Position numbers and translations under genes: made by a program. From contig CAXXFI010000002.1 in assembly GCA_963665155.2 (NCBI GenBank), positions 1,585,218 through 1,649,217 of the forward strand: a stretch of 64,000 nucleotides of DNA. The letters run 5' to 3'. The stretch is from UBA1141 sp963665155 (lineage in GTDB: Bacteria > Chloroflexota > Dehalococcoidia > Lucifugimonadales > UBA3495). A model generated the notes under the pieces. It was not told the origin of the DNA, did no database searches, and saw only the letters and a list, made by a program, of their open reading frames with translations. Position 1 is the stretch's first letter. Every line of letters begins with the position of its first letter. This document shows positions 27,645 to 36,370 of the stretch, piece after piece.

Positions 27645-28283
27645 CTACTCGGGCAACCAGCCGGACCCCAACCGCTCCTTCAAGAATTTTTTAACCACGT
27701 CGACCGGGATGGCCAAGCCTACGTCCGGACCGGCCAACATGGTGTTGATCCCTACCAGTCGGCCTTGAGCGTCCACCAATGGGCCTCCAGAGTGGCCAGG
27801 CCGCAACCTAAGGCTTGCCGCTATCCACTCCCGCCCGTTTCCGGGAGTTTCCGGCAAATCCGGCCCAACTCCGATAACCACCCCCCTGGAAACCGCACCG
27901 TGAACTCCCCATGGGTGGCCCAAAGCCATCACCCACTGACCTGCCGCCAAGCCTTTGGAGTCACCCAACTCAATTGCTGGCAACTCTTGGGCATCAACCG
28001 ATAACGCCGCAATATCTTGTTCCTTATCGGAGGCCAAGACCTGGGCCGACAACGCGGTCCCGCACAACCCGGTCTCCCATGGCCCGGCTCCCGGTGGCAA
28101 AGAAACCTCCAAGTTTCCCTGAGCGGCCACATGGGCATTGGTGATGATCAGACCCCCGCCATGCCAGACGCTGCCTGCGCCTATTCCTTTGCCACCGCTG
28201 CGGATCACCACTAGGCTGCTCTTGGCATTCTCCACCAATTGATCCAGGTCTTGATTCAATAATTGGATTTCGTGTCGCATCAT
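27645..28283 (-). CDS. Trypsin-like serine protease (S1C/HtrA-like, no PDZ)
   Basis: 212 residues with the catalytic triad: LIITNAHVAAQG (His), KEQDIAALSVDAQEL (Asp), RPGHSGGPLVDAQGRLVGIN (Ser). It starts with a helical N-terminus without a clear signal peptide, and ends after the protease domain. It lies 23 bp downstream of a second protease gene on the same strand, so the pair is probably cotranscribed. Confidence 0.88.
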   Translation of the reverse strand: MMRHEIQLLNQDLDQLVENAKSSLVVIRSGGKGIGAGSVWHGGGLIITNAHVAAQGNLEVSLPPGAGPWETGLCGTALSAQVLASDKEQDIAALSVDAQELPAIELGDSKGLAAGQWVMALGHPWGVHGAVSRGVVIGVGPDLPETPGNGREWIAASLRLRPGHSGGPLVDAQGRLVGINTMLAGPDVGLAIPVDVVKKFLKERLGSGWLPE

Positions 28284-28306
28284 AGTTTCTCTACTGGTTA
28301 TTAGGA

Positions 28307-29212
28307 TTACCTTTCGGGAGGCCGACTGGTTGGCGTGACCGAAACATCGTGGAGTTGCCCGCCACGCAATACTTTGAATGAGACGGCCCGGTCAATCTTC
28401 TCCGCGTCCAGACTCGCCAGCAGGTCATCCAAATGTCTGACAGGCTTGCCTTCCAAGGCGACGAGAGTGTCCCCCAAGAACAGGCCTCCCCTTGCGGCTG
28501 GCCCATCCTGCTCCACCGAAACGATTAACAACCCAGTCGCCTGCCCAAGCTGCTCGGTAAGCGCCTCGGGCAGCCGCGCCGGTTGAGAGCCGACTCCGAT
28601 GTAGGAACGAAGGATGCTGCCGTGGGCCAGAAGCGCAGCCACTACTCTTTCTACAGTGGGCAGGGGGAGCGCCATGGAGACGCTTCGCACTAACCCTGAA
28701 GTAATTAGCCCGATCACCTTGCCTTCTGCGTCAACCAGCGGTCCCCCAGAGAAGCCAGGTGGCATCACCAAGTCGGCCTGAACGTACCGGTCCACGGCGC
28801 CACCCGCAGGAGTTCGCCAGTTGCCGCCCAACGCTCCGATAATGCCCATCGTCGCTTGCACATTCTTTCCCGGCCGCGCCAAAGTCAGGGCCAGATGGCC
28901 AGCCTTCAGGCTCTCCGGATTGGCCCATTGCAATGGGCTAAAGTTCTGGCTTTCTACCCGCAGAACCGCCAGGTCAGTCGTGGGGTCCCGTCCCACCAAT
29001 TTAGCTTGGAGCGTATTTCCATCGGGAAGACCTATGGCGATATTCTCGTCCCGTTCCAGCGTGTGGTGGGCAGTTACCACGATACCGTCGGTCGACCAAA
29101 TGATGCCACTGGCTGGCAAGCGCTCTCTTCCCTCAACGCGCACAACGCCGGCGCCTGAGTTGGAAACCGTCTCGGCCAGCGCGTCGGACAGGCCGGTAAG
29201 TGTGTTGGTCAC
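28307..29212 (-). CDS. HtrA/DegP-like serine protease with PDZ domain
   Basis: 301 residues: protease part with VVTAHHTLERDENI (His), GRDPTTDLAVLRVESQNF (Asp), PPGFSGGPLVDAEGKVIGL (Ser), then from about residue 205 a PDZ domain, IGVGSQPARLPEAL, ARGGLFLGDTLVALEGKPV. No signal peptide is visible, unlike classic periplasmic DegP. Proteins of this type degrade or chaperone misfolded proteins. AGGAG lies 5-10 nt before the ATG. Confidence 0.9.
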   Translation of the reverse strand: MTNTLTGLSDALAETVSNSGAGVVRVEGRERLPASGIIWSTDGIVVTAHHTLERDENIAIGLPDGNTLQAKLVGRDPTTDLAVLRVESQNFSPLQWANPESLKAGHLALTLARPGKNVQATMGIIGALGGNWRTPAGGAVDRYVQADLVMPPGFSGGPLVDAEGKVIGLITSGLVRSVSMALPLPTVERVVAALLAHGSILRSYIGVGSQPARLPEALTEQLGQATGLLIVSVEQDGPAARGGLFLGDTLVALEGKPVRHLDDLLASLDAEKIDRAVSFKVLRGGQLHDVSVTPTSRPPER

Positions 29213-29376
29213 GGTAGTTCTCCTTTAATCCCCCGTTGGGTTGATCCCCTTCGGGTGTTCGTATTCCAGTCTCTAAGTTACCCTAACGTGGCTAGACCTA
29301 ACACGACCCTTACGGCTAGGACACGGACTATACAAATGGGTAGGTGGAGGATTAGTTCACAAGTGGGGGTTTTAGT

Positions 29377-30012
29377 TCACAAGGGAAGAAGGCCAAGGCG
29401 AGTGGCCCGAGTCACAGCCTCGGTGCGGCTTTGGGCTCCCAGTTTGCCCATCAGGCAGTTGACGTGGAACTTTACCGTGTGCTCGCTGATTCCCAAACGG
29501 TCGGCGATGGCCTTGTTGGGCAGACCTTCGGCCAGAAGGCGCAAAGCCTCACTTTCCCTGGGCGTTAATTGGGGAACGGGACCCTGGGTTGAAGAGGGGA
29601 GGGGCGCAGCGGGCTGAGCCAAGCTCAGATCCGAGACCACCAGCCCCCGGGCTACGGCAACCAGCGCGGCAACCAGATTTTCAACATCCGAGTTCCTGAG
29701 CAAAAGGCCCAAAGCACCCGCAGCTCGCACTTGTGAGGTCAGTGAATCATCGGGCAACAACGCAACTACGGGGGGAGCGACTTCAGATAGTTCGGAGAGT
29801 CGGGCTAAAGACCCAACGGGGTTCCACCCGAGGTCCCACACCACAACGTCAGCAACGTAGACTTCCAGGGCTGAGCCGAGCTCATCATCCTCAGCAACCG
29901 GACCCGCCACATCCAACCCGGGCTGTTGGTCCAGCATTGCCGCGAGGCCCGCTCTAGACAGCTGGTCGGCGCCCACAATGAGCACCCGAAGCGGATTCAA
30001 TAATGGCGGCAC
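29377..30012 (-). CDS. LuxR-family response regulator (NarL/FixJ type)
   Basis: 211 residues. Residues 8-120 form a receiver-like domain (RVLIVGADQLSRAGLAAML, VADVVVWDLGW with the expected phospho-acceptor Asp, GALGLLLRNSD). Residues 145-205 form the LuxR HTH, LTPRESEALRLLAEGLPNKA and ISEHTVKFHVNCLMGKLGAQ. The acidic pocket near the N-terminus reads GADQ instead of a DD/DE pair, so phosphorylation may be atypical. It is downstream of the two proteases' divergent... more exactly it lies upstream of them on the same strand with a 160-bp gap; no histidine kinase is adjacent. Confidence 0.9.
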   Translation of the reverse strand: MPPLLNPLRVLIVGADQLSRAGLAAMLDQQPGLDVAGPVAEDDELGSALEVYVADVVVWDLGWNPVGSLARLSELSEVAPPVVALLPDDSLTSQVRAAGALGLLLRNSDVENLVAALVAVARGLVVSDLSLAQPAAPLPSSTQGPVPQLTPRESEALRLLAEGLPNKAIADRLGISEHTVKFHVNCLMGKLGAQSRTEAVTRATRLGLLPL

Positions 30013-30051
30013 AATTACCGGCCTTTCACGCCTTTACCAACACAATTATCC

Positions 30052-30292
30052 CTACTGCAGCGCGTCCCACTCATTTAAAGCCAAGCCTGCTTGCCTCAAT
30101 ATACTCCTGATTGTACCCACGGCAATTTCTGAATGCTAAGGTACAATAGCTGTATCGAATGTCTGGTCCTGTCTCTCTCACGAACTTTACGTGACTACCC
30201 CGTTGGCTGGTGTGAATGAATCCCGCAGCCCGCAACCGTCGGCTGACTTCACGAAAGGGCAACGGCCTAAGTGGCACCGACTTCGACCTCAA
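30052..30292 (-). pseudogene. hicA: HicA-type mRNA interferase toxin, inactivated
   Basis: From ATG 30292 the frame reads PLPFREVSRRLRAAGFIHTS, QRGSHVKFVRET, the HicA double-stranded RNA-binding fold with its catalytic His in GSH. After RETG the sense moves by one base to DQTFDTAIVP, then a TAG, then HSEIAVGTIRSILRQAGLAL and NEW, ending at 30052. Counting the extra base, the restored length is 79 residues, normal for HicA. So one frameshift and one nonsense codon (AAG to TAG would explain it) destroy the toxin. It overlaps the hicB gene by 26 bp. Confidence 0.8.
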
Positions 30293-30473
30293 CGAAGGTC
30301 ACCTGCGGAACTATCGTAGCGGTGGGTTGCTCAAAATGAAACTCAAGAGCTTCCTTCAAGTTAACCAAGGCCTCATCTTCGGTACTCCCTTGGCTGGCGA
30401 CATCAACTTCAAGGCACTGGGCCACGAACCAATTGCCCTCTTCCCAGACAGTCACCGTAAAGCGCCTTCTCAT
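30267..30473 (-). CDS. hicB: HicB-family antitoxin
   Basis: 68 residues with the HicB partial RNase H-like fold: FTVTVWEEGNWFVAQCLEVD, VASQGSTEDEALVNLKEALE, FHFEQ. Antitoxins of this family bind HicA and often repress their own promoter; this short form lacks a C-terminal DNA-binding domain. Antitoxin-first order and overlap with hicA are as in many hicBA modules. It lies 4 bp after the dehydrogenase gene on the same strand. Confidence 0.88.
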   Translation of the reverse strand: MRRRFTVTVWEEGNWFVAQCLEVDVASQGSTEDEALVNLKEALEFHFEQPTATIVPQVTFVEVEVGAT

Positions 30474-30477
30474 GGGG

Positions 30478-31551
30478 CTATACCTCTCCCAACAATCTGA
30501 TCACCTCGTCTCCTACCTGCCCCGTCGTGGCGCTTCCGCCTAAGTCCGGAGTCAATAGCCGGCGCTCGTTCAAGCAGCGGGCCACGGCGGCGTCTACCCT
30601 TTGCGCCGCATCTCCCTCGCCAAGATGGTCCAGCATCATAGCCACCGCCGACACGGTTGCCAGGGGATTGGCGATTCCTTTCCCGGTAATATCGAAGGCA
30701 GCGCCGTGGACCGGCTCGAACATTGAGGGGTGCTCACGCTCCGGGTTGATGTTGGCGCTGGGAGCCAGACCCATGCTGCCCGTTACAACGGCGGCGATGT
30801 CCGAAAGGATGTCGGCGAAAAGGTTGGAAGCCACCATCACGTCGAAACTCTCCGGCCAGCGCACCAAGTCCATGCACGCCCGGTCCACCAATAACGACTC
30901 GGTCTCCACCTGTGGGAATTCCGCCGCAACGTCCTGAAACACCTCGTCCCAAAACACCATGCCGAATGATTGGGCGTTGGATTTGGTGACCGAGGTTACT
31001 TTCATCATTTTGTTGCGCCGGACGCAGTATTCAAAGGCGGCGCGAATAATCCGTTCGGTCCCTCGGCGAGTGAACACATTGGTCTGCATTACTGTCTCGT
31101 AGGGTGTGCCCGGATACAAACGACCGCCCACGGGAGCGTATTCTCCTTCCGTGTTCTCCCGGAAAAGCACCAAGTCGATTTCACCAGCCTTTTTTCCTGC
31201 TAGCGGCGATTCGACGCCGGGGTACAGGTAGGATGGCCGGACGCACACGCCTTGGTCGAAGCGGCGGCGCATAGGTAGCAGCAAGCCGTGGAGCGTAATA
31301 TGGTCGGGAATCTGTGGGTCGCCAACGGCCCCGAAAAGGATGGCGTCGGACGACTGGAGTTGCGCTATGCCGTCTTCGGGCATTAGCAAACCTGTTTCCC
31401 GGTAGTAGTCGGAACCCCATGGGTAGTCGGAGTACTTAAAACTAAGACCGCTGCCGTCGCCAGCCAAAGCCTCAAGCAACTTTTTGCCTTCGGCGATCAC
31501 CTCGGGCCCGACACCGTCTCCGGGAATTACCGCTATCTGGTATTCTGCCAT
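30478..31551 (-). CDS. Isopropylmalate/tartrate/D-malate dehydrogenase family protein
   Basis: 357 residues of the beta-decarboxylating dehydrogenase fold: IAVIPGDGVGPEVIAEG, GAVGDPQIPDHITLHGLLLP, MRRRFDQGVCVRPSYLYPGV, FRENTEGEYAPVGGR, KVTSVTKSNAQSFGM (catalytic Lys), NLFADILSDIAAVVTGSMGL and EPVHGAAFDITGKGIANP. The loop LLLPMRRRFDQ and the RENTEGEY motif favour tartrate/D-malate dehydrogenase (TtuC/DmlA) over LeuB. It oxidatively decarboxylates a 2-hydroxy diacid with NAD. Confidence 0.9.
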   Translation of the reverse strand: MAEYQIAVIPGDGVGPEVIAEGKKLLEALAGDGSGLSFKYSDYPWGSDYYRETGLLMPEDGIAQLQSSDAILFGAVGDPQIPDHITLHGLLLPMRRRFDQGVCVRPSYLYPGVESPLAGKKAGEIDLVLFRENTEGEYAPVGGRLYPGTPYETVMQTNVFTRRGTERIIRAAFEYCVRRNKMMKVTSVTKSNAQSFGMVFWDEVFQDVAAEFPQVETESLLVDRACMDLVRWPESFDVMVASNLFADILSDIAAVVTGSMGLAPSANINPEREHPSMFEPVHGAAFDITGKGIANPLATVSAVAMMLDHLGEGDAAQRVDAAVARCLNERRLLTPDLGGSATTGQVGDEVIRLLGEV

Positions 31552-31594
31552 CGTTTTTCTCTCCCACGTTTTCTCGGGCCATCATAATAATCTA

Positions 31595-31687
31595 ACCGCA
31601 GAGAACGCAAAGACCGCAGAGCTATAAGCGATACAACTGAAATATATCTCAATTGGAACTCTCTGCGGTCTTTGCGTTCTCTGCGGT
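31595..31687. repeat. 27-bp perfect inverted repeat with 39-bp spacer
   Basis: Arms at 31595-31621 (starting ACCGCAGAGAACGCAAAGAC) and 31661-31687 are exact reverse complements and each contains an internal direct repeat of CCGCAGAG. The spacer is AT-rich. It lies between two genes on the minus strand. Such an arm sequence is of the kind seen as a dispersed repeat in many environmental genomes; that recollection needs a database search. Confidence 0.93.
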
Positions 31688-31705
31688 GTATTCGGTGTAC
31701 AGGTT

Positions 31706-32653
31706 TCAGGCTCCGGTTTTGGGCAAAACCTGACGGATACCCCCGCCTAATAGCCGAAAGTGATGTATCGCTTCAGCGCCGGGAAAAGCTCGGGTTGCCT
31801 TCCGGTACACCGACTTTCCGGTGCGCTCCGTGGCATCCAGCAAAACTCCGATAACCGTGCCGCTGTGGCCTACGTTGACGCCCACGGCACCCACGGATTC
31901 GGCGAATTCCAGCACCGCCGGAAGTTGAGGCTTGAAATGCACCGCCTGACTGGCCCTAGAGCTGATGCTTGCTCCCCGACCGATCAAGCCCGGGTCCAGT
32001 CGCCGTATGCCGGTTCTGACCAACCCAAGGGCCTCGTCCACCTCATCCTGTATAGACTTCCAGTCGGCGCAACGGTCGACAGCGTTAAACTCCACCGTAT
32101 CCACGGTGCCGCCAAAGTCCAAGGCCACTATCTCCATGGGTGGTGGCGGGCCCAAAACTTGGATGATGCGGCCTTCCCGGTGGTCCAAGAGGGCTATGCC
32201 GGGAAACATTACCCCGTCGGAAGGCTCCACGGACAGTGCTATACGGGCCACTTCTTCGGGGGTCAGTTCTTCACCCAAGGCCAGGCCGGTAGCGGCAATG
32301 GTAGCCGCAACGTCAGCGCTGCTACTCCCCATGCCCTTGCTTCTGGGAATCGGGTTATCGATGGTCAGCCTGCCGCTTATTTGACTCTGGCCTAATTTCT
32401 CCAGGGTAGCCAATAGGGCAGCCGCCGACTTGGGGCAGTCCGCAGGCGTCTCAAGTCCGCCTCCGTCCCGGTGGAAAGTAACCCTTGCCCTGGAAAAAAA
32501 GTCGATAGGGCAGGTCACCAGGAAGTGGCTGTCCCCAAGCATCCCTTGAACCAACTCGCCGCAAACGCCGGGCACTCGCACGTCGGCGGAACCGGGACGA
32601 AAGCCTGACGTTGCCGCAGAGTCCCCTGGGTCCGATTCCTGGGTCAAATCCAC
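31706..32653 (-). CDS. pduX: L-threonine kinase (PduX, GHMP kinase) for cobalamin synthesis
   Basis: 315 residues, GHMP kinase fold: VPGVCGELVQGMLGDSHFLV (PduX-type N-terminus), the ATP loop NPIPRSKGMGSSSADVAATI, VEPSDGVMFPGIALLDHR, and a C-terminal VNVGHSGTVIGVLLD. PduX makes L-threonine phosphate, precursor of the aminopropanol linker of B12. Its neighbours cobU and cobQ confirm the pathway. The first 20 residues are probably a disordered extension. Confidence 0.88.
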   Translation of the reverse strand: MDLTQESDPGDSAATSGFRPGSADVRVPGVCGELVQGMLGDSHFLVTCPIDFFSRARVTFHRDGGGLETPADCPKSAAALLATLEKLGQSQISGRLTIDNPIPRSKGMGSSSADVAATIAATGLALGEELTPEEVARIALSVEPSDGVMFPGIALLDHREGRIIQVLGPPPPMEIVALDFGGTVDTVEFNAVDRCADWKSIQDEVDEALGLVRTGIRRLDPGLIGRGASISSRASQAVHFKPQLPAVLEFAESVGAVGVNVGHSGTVIGVLLDATERTGKSVYRKATRAFPGAEAIHHFRLLGGGIRQVLPKTGA

Positions 32654-32744
32654 CTCGGTCTATTTAGCCAGAGTTTTGCCCGGTGCCTTGGCACGTGGAG
32701 CCCCAGCACCTGGCTCGGGCTGATTCTTCAGTATCGGGAGCAAC

Positions 32745-33296
32745 TTACGTCTGGCCCTTGATCTGGACCGGGATTCCCGCCACCACCATGAATACCCGGT
32801 CGGCTTGGGCGGCCACCCGTTGATTGATGGTGCCCAATAGGTCCTGGAACCGGCGGCCCATCAGTTCCATCGGCACCATACTCAGACCCACCTCGCTGCT
32901 AACCACAGTAAATACTGCCGACGCTTGGGCAACGACTTTCAAAAAGCCGTCTAGGTGCCACAACACGGAAAGCTCTAATTCCTCAGTGTCCGAATATTTA
33001 TGCTCCATCATCATGTTGGCCAACCAAACGTCCAAGCTGTCAATCAATACGGAACCGGTTGCGTCGGTCAAAGGGCCAGCCAAGTCCAAAGGCTCCTCGA
33101 CGGTGGTCCATTTTACCGAACGCGACTCACGATGACGTCGGATTCGCTCTTCCATCTCCTCATCGACGGCCAATCCCGTGGCCAGGTATAAAACGGGTGT
33201 GTCCACGCCTCCGGCCAGACCTTCGGCAAAGGCGCTTTTCCCCGACCGGACGCCGCCGAGAACCAAAGACAGTTGAAAAGAGAGTTGAGGAGCCAT
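32745..33296 (-). CDS. cobU: Bifunctional adenosylcobinamide kinase / guanylyltransferase
   Basis: 183 residues with P-loop LVLGGVRSGKSAFAEGLA, LYLATGLAVDEEMEERIRRH, a catalytic-His HRESRSVKWTTVEEPLDL segment and VLIDSLDVWLANMM, plus SSEVGLSMVPME. It phosphorylates adenosylcobinamide and adds GMP. The start ATG at 33296 shares its base with the end of cobQ, so the two are translationally coupled. Confidence 0.93.
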   Translation of the reverse strand: MAPQLSFQLSLVLGGVRSGKSAFAEGLAGGVDTPVLYLATGLAVDEEMEERIRRHRESRSVKWTTVEEPLDLAGPLTDATGSVLIDSLDVWLANMMMEHKYSDTEELELSVLWHLDGFLKVVAQASAVFTVVSSEVGLSMVPMELMGRRFQDLLGTINQRVAAQADRVFMVVAGIPVQIKGQT

Positions 33297-34864
33297 CAGG
33301 ACCGCGACCCTATGGGATCAAATTCCCGCTCCAGGCCGGTCATGCCGTAAATTAGGTCCATTTTCAGGCTAGACCGCACCCAATCAGCCAACTTGTCGTA
33401 CTCAAGGTCTATGGCCAACTCTTTGGTTTCCAATGAAAGGCTTGCGCCTTTGCGCCGGGCCAACGCCTGCAACAATGCTTGTCGAAGCCCGCTGTTTTGA
33501 AACAACCCATGAATGTATGTGCCGAGAACCCAACCGGTGGGGTCCAAGGCACCGTCTGTAGCCGTGGTGGGGTCAACCCCCACATCGGAGCGGTCATGGA
33601 CGGAAAAGGCGGGAGAGAACGCAGAACCCGCGCCGTCGCCAAAGGTACGTCCCATGTGTATTTCGTAGCCGTGGATGGGCGCTCCCTTGGCCCCGGACAG
33701 TAAGCCGAAGTTTTGTGTCACCGCGCCTTGGACGCGATGAGTCTCTTTTTGTCCACTGAATACAGTAGATTGTGGCAACAAACCCAGACCGGTGATCTGG
33801 GTGCGGGATGATTCAACTTGGTCCGGGTCCTGTATTAGACTGCCCAGCATCTGGTAGCCACCGCAGATACCAATTACCGCCGACCCGGCCTGGTGGGCGT
33901 TGCGAACTGCTGCGGCCAAGCCTCGGTCTTCCATCCAAGCCAGGTCCGGGATGGTTGTCTTGGTGCCCGGCAGTATAACTAGGTCCGGCGCTCCCAACTG
34001 CTCCGGGGAGTTGACGTAGCGCAGATTGACGCCGCTTTCCCTCGCCAACGGGTCGAAGTCATCGAAGTTGGAAATATGGGGCAGTTGGACGACCGCAATG
34101 TCCAAAACCTTATTTCCATTGGACAGTCTGGGAGGTAGGTCCAAAGCCACCGAGTCCTCCTCGGGAATGTGGATGTCCCTGTAGTGGTTCACCACTCCCA
34201 CTACCGGTTTGCCGGTCCTTTCCTCCAGCCAGGTTAGGCCATCGGTGAGAAGGCTAACGTCGCCACGGAATTTGTTGATAATGAATCCTTGGACTGCCGC
34301 TCTCTCTTCAGGTTCCAACAATTCCAAGGTACCAACGATGGCGGCAAACACGCCGCCGCGGTCGATATCAGCGCACAGGAGAACAGGAGCTTGGGCGTAA
34401 AGTGCCACCCGCATGTTTACAATCTCGGTGGCTTTCAGATTGATCTCGGCAGGGCTGCCCGCACCCTCAATCACGACAATGTCGTATTCATCCCTCAGAA
34501 TGTCCAGGGACGAGCTCACCGACTCCCAAAGGCGGGGTTTGAGATTGTAGTAATCCCTGGAACCGGCGGATAAAATCGGCCGGCCCATCAAAACAACCTG
34601 GGACGTGTGATCAGCCTCGGGCTTCAACAGCACCGGGTTCATTTCCACTCTAGCGTCTACTCCGGCGGCCTCGGCCTGTACCGCTTGGGCCCGCCCGATC
34701 TCACCTCCGCTGGCAGTCACGTAGGAATTGTTGGACATGTTCTGGGCCTTGAACGGCGCCACCCGGAAACCGTCCTGGCGGAACATGCGGCACAGCGCCG
34801 ACACCAGCACGCTTTTCCCAACGTGGGAGGCGGTACCTTGGACCATCAATACTTTTCCGGGCAT
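33296..34864 (-). CDS. cobQ: Cobyric acid synthase (glutamine amidotransferase)
   Basis: 522 residues: N-terminal synthetase domain VMVQ-type start VLMVQGTASHVGKSVLVSAL, FKAQNMSNNSYVTASGGEIG, IEGAGSPAEINL, RGGVFAAIVGTLELL; C-terminal GATase domain LVILPGTKTTIPDLAWM and GICGGYQMLG with the catalytic Cys, and IHGYEIHMG, YIHGLFQN. It amidates adenosylcobyrinic a,c-diamide on four side chains. Upstream lies a heptamer repeat and then the cobC-like gene. Confidence 0.95.
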   Translation of the reverse strand: MPGKVLMVQGTASHVGKSVLVSALCRMFRQDGFRVAPFKAQNMSNNSYVTASGGEIGRAQAVQAEAAGVDARVEMNPVLLKPEADHTSQVVLMGRPILSAGSRDYYNLKPRLWESVSSSLDILRDEYDIVVIEGAGSPAEINLKATEIVNMRVALYAQAPVLLCADIDRGGVFAAIVGTLELLEPEERAAVQGFIINKFRGDVSLLTDGLTWLEERTGKPVVGVVNHYRDIHIPEEDSVALDLPPRLSNGNKVLDIAVVQLPHISNFDDFDPLARESGVNLRYVNSPEQLGAPDLVILPGTKTTIPDLAWMEDRGLAAAVRNAHQAGSAVIGICGGYQMLGSLIQDPDQVESSRTQITGLGLLPQSTVFSGQKETHRVQGAVTQNFGLLSGAKGAPIHGYEIHMGRTFGDGAGSAFSPAFSVHDRSDVGVDPTTATDGALDPTGWVLGTYIHGLFQNSGLRQALLQALARRKGASLSLETKELAIDLEYDKLADWVRSSLKMDLIYGMTGLEREFDPIGSRS

Positions 34865-34879
34865 CTACTCACTCACATT

Positions 34880-34953
34880 ATCAGCTATCTATCAGCTATC
34901 AGCTATCAGCTATCAGCTATCAGCTATCAGCTATCAGCTATCAGCTATCAGCT
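34880..34953. repeat. Heptanucleotide tandem array (ATCAGCT)
   Basis: Nine perfect ATCAGCT units at 34891-34953 and one more at 34880-34886, just upstream of cobQ. Degenerate relatives (CTGACCGCTGA, CTGATTACTGATTACTGA) follow to about 35080, and ATCAGC words also appear at 26798-26835. The plus-strand ORF across the array (repeating SAISYQL) is spurious. Confidence 0.95.
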
Positions 34954-35080
34954 CAGAGATTATATCTCACCTGATTCGGCTTAATCGCTCCCGTCGGACC
35001 GTGATTTCTTGCCTCACGCTCCATAACGCTGCTGGCTGACCGCTGACCGCTGATTGCTGATTACTGATTACTGATTACTT

Positions 35081-35713
35081 TCACAGTTTTGGTCCCAGGC
35101 CATCTAAGTGGGAGGTGTCATTGTACAAGCGTAGGACGGCGTTGTTGGGATAGATGTCCAGCACCGAGAGTCCGCAATTGGCCATTGAAAAGCGCCAGTT
35201 GGCCTCCAAGGGCAATTCCATCAACGCTACGAAGCCGGCTCTTAAGGCACCGCCGTGGCCGACGATGAGCACGTTGTCTTCCCAATGACGTATCTTTAAC
35301 TCGGTCATGATGGAGTTCATTCTGGAGCTGGTCTCACGAATGCTTTCTCCTCCCGGCGGCGCAAAGTCCAGGTCATTGACCTGAGACGCCAGATATAGCT
35401 CCGGGTATCGCTGGTCGGTCTCCTCCGGTGTGAGGCCCTCGAAAACACCCTTGTTGAACTCCCTAAGACGCTGAGTGGTTTGTAGAGGGATGGTGCGCTG
35501 ATCCAGAATTTGCCGCGCGGTCTCGGCACTTCGCTCCAAGTCGCTGGAATATGCATAGTCCAGCCTCACCCCAACCAACCGTCGTGCCAACATCCTGGCT
35601 TGCTGCAGACCTCTTTCCGACAATGCGATATCGGTATGCCCTTGGATTCTTCCTTGAGCATTCCACTCCGTCTCACCGTGTCGGACGATAAACCACCTAC
35701 CCATTTGTCTCAC
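35081..35713 (-). CDS. cobC: Histidine phosphatase family protein, probably alpha-ribazole phosphatase (CobC-like)
   Basis: About 210 residues. The start is GTG 35713 or ATG 35704. The phosphohistidine motif FIVRHGETEWNAQGRIQGHT is at the N-terminus, followed by LSERGLQQARMLARRL, SDLERSAETARQIL, LREFNKGVFEGLTPEE (Glu) and VLIVGHGGALRAG (second His). The family includes phosphoglycerate mutases and CobC; proximity to cobQ, cobU and pduX on the same strand makes CobC the best guess. Confident family, moderate role. Confidence 0.82.
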   Translation of the reverse strand: MRQMGRWFIVRHGETEWNAQGRIQGHTDIALSERGLQQARMLARRLVGVRLDYAYSSDLERSAETARQILDQRTIPLQTTQRLREFNKGVFEGLTPEETDQRYPELYLASQVNDLDFAPPGGESIRETSSRMNSIMTELKIRHWEDNVLIVGHGGALRAGFVALMELPLEANWRFSMANCGLSVLDIYPNNAVLRLYNDTSHLDGLGPKL

Positions 35714-36370
35714 CGTTGTTTATTTCACTATTCGGCCGCTGCCGGTTTGTCCATGACTGGGACGGCCAAAGCCCAGTGCGTCGCGCGTCTTTGGTCCCCC
35801 AAGCATGCTGTTGCGTATCCCCTTGATTTGTAACTCTTTGCTTAATGTTAACTTCCTTGTAAGTCTCACTTCGTAGGTTTCGCGTTGTAGGTCTCGCGTT
35901 CAATTGGATTTGGCTTGGAGTCTTGCGGTTGGAGAGTAAACGTTTTGATAGAAGCTACCCGTTTTCATAAAAAGCCAACAGCGACCATAAAAAGCCAACA
36001 GTGACCCTGCGACATTTTATCAGAGTGAATGGCTGTGTCTACTTGCTAAACTGGGCCAGAGTTACCATACCTCGTGCGGAATGGCCAGCATGCAAGGGAG
36101 AAGAGCCGGGCTCCCGAAACTGCCGCTTTGACGAAAACCTCTACCGGTTCACCTATAGCCCCGTTATAAAACGTCTCACCCCATGCTCAGGCCGTTTCGC
36201 AGGGCGGCGCGCTTTTTCGACATGGAAATTGGCTCAGTCTCAATCTTGGAAAATGTTCATCCTTAACTCACGCCTAAACCACGAATGCTACGAAATCTGC
36301 ATACTACATGTTGACAAATCAAGTATTGGCCCATACAATATGCAGACCTTCAACCGTAGCGAGGTGTGTG
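35714..36370. other. Intergenic region with a short direct repeat, no gene
   Basis: The only structure seen is a two-copy direct repeat, CATAAAAAGCCAACAG, at about 35967-36003. No ORF in any frame looks protein-like. Confidence 0.5.

Noticed and set aside
34607..34984. Plus-strand ORF with repeated SAISYQL
   Set aside because: It is the translation of the ATCAGCT heptamer array, antisense to cobQ.
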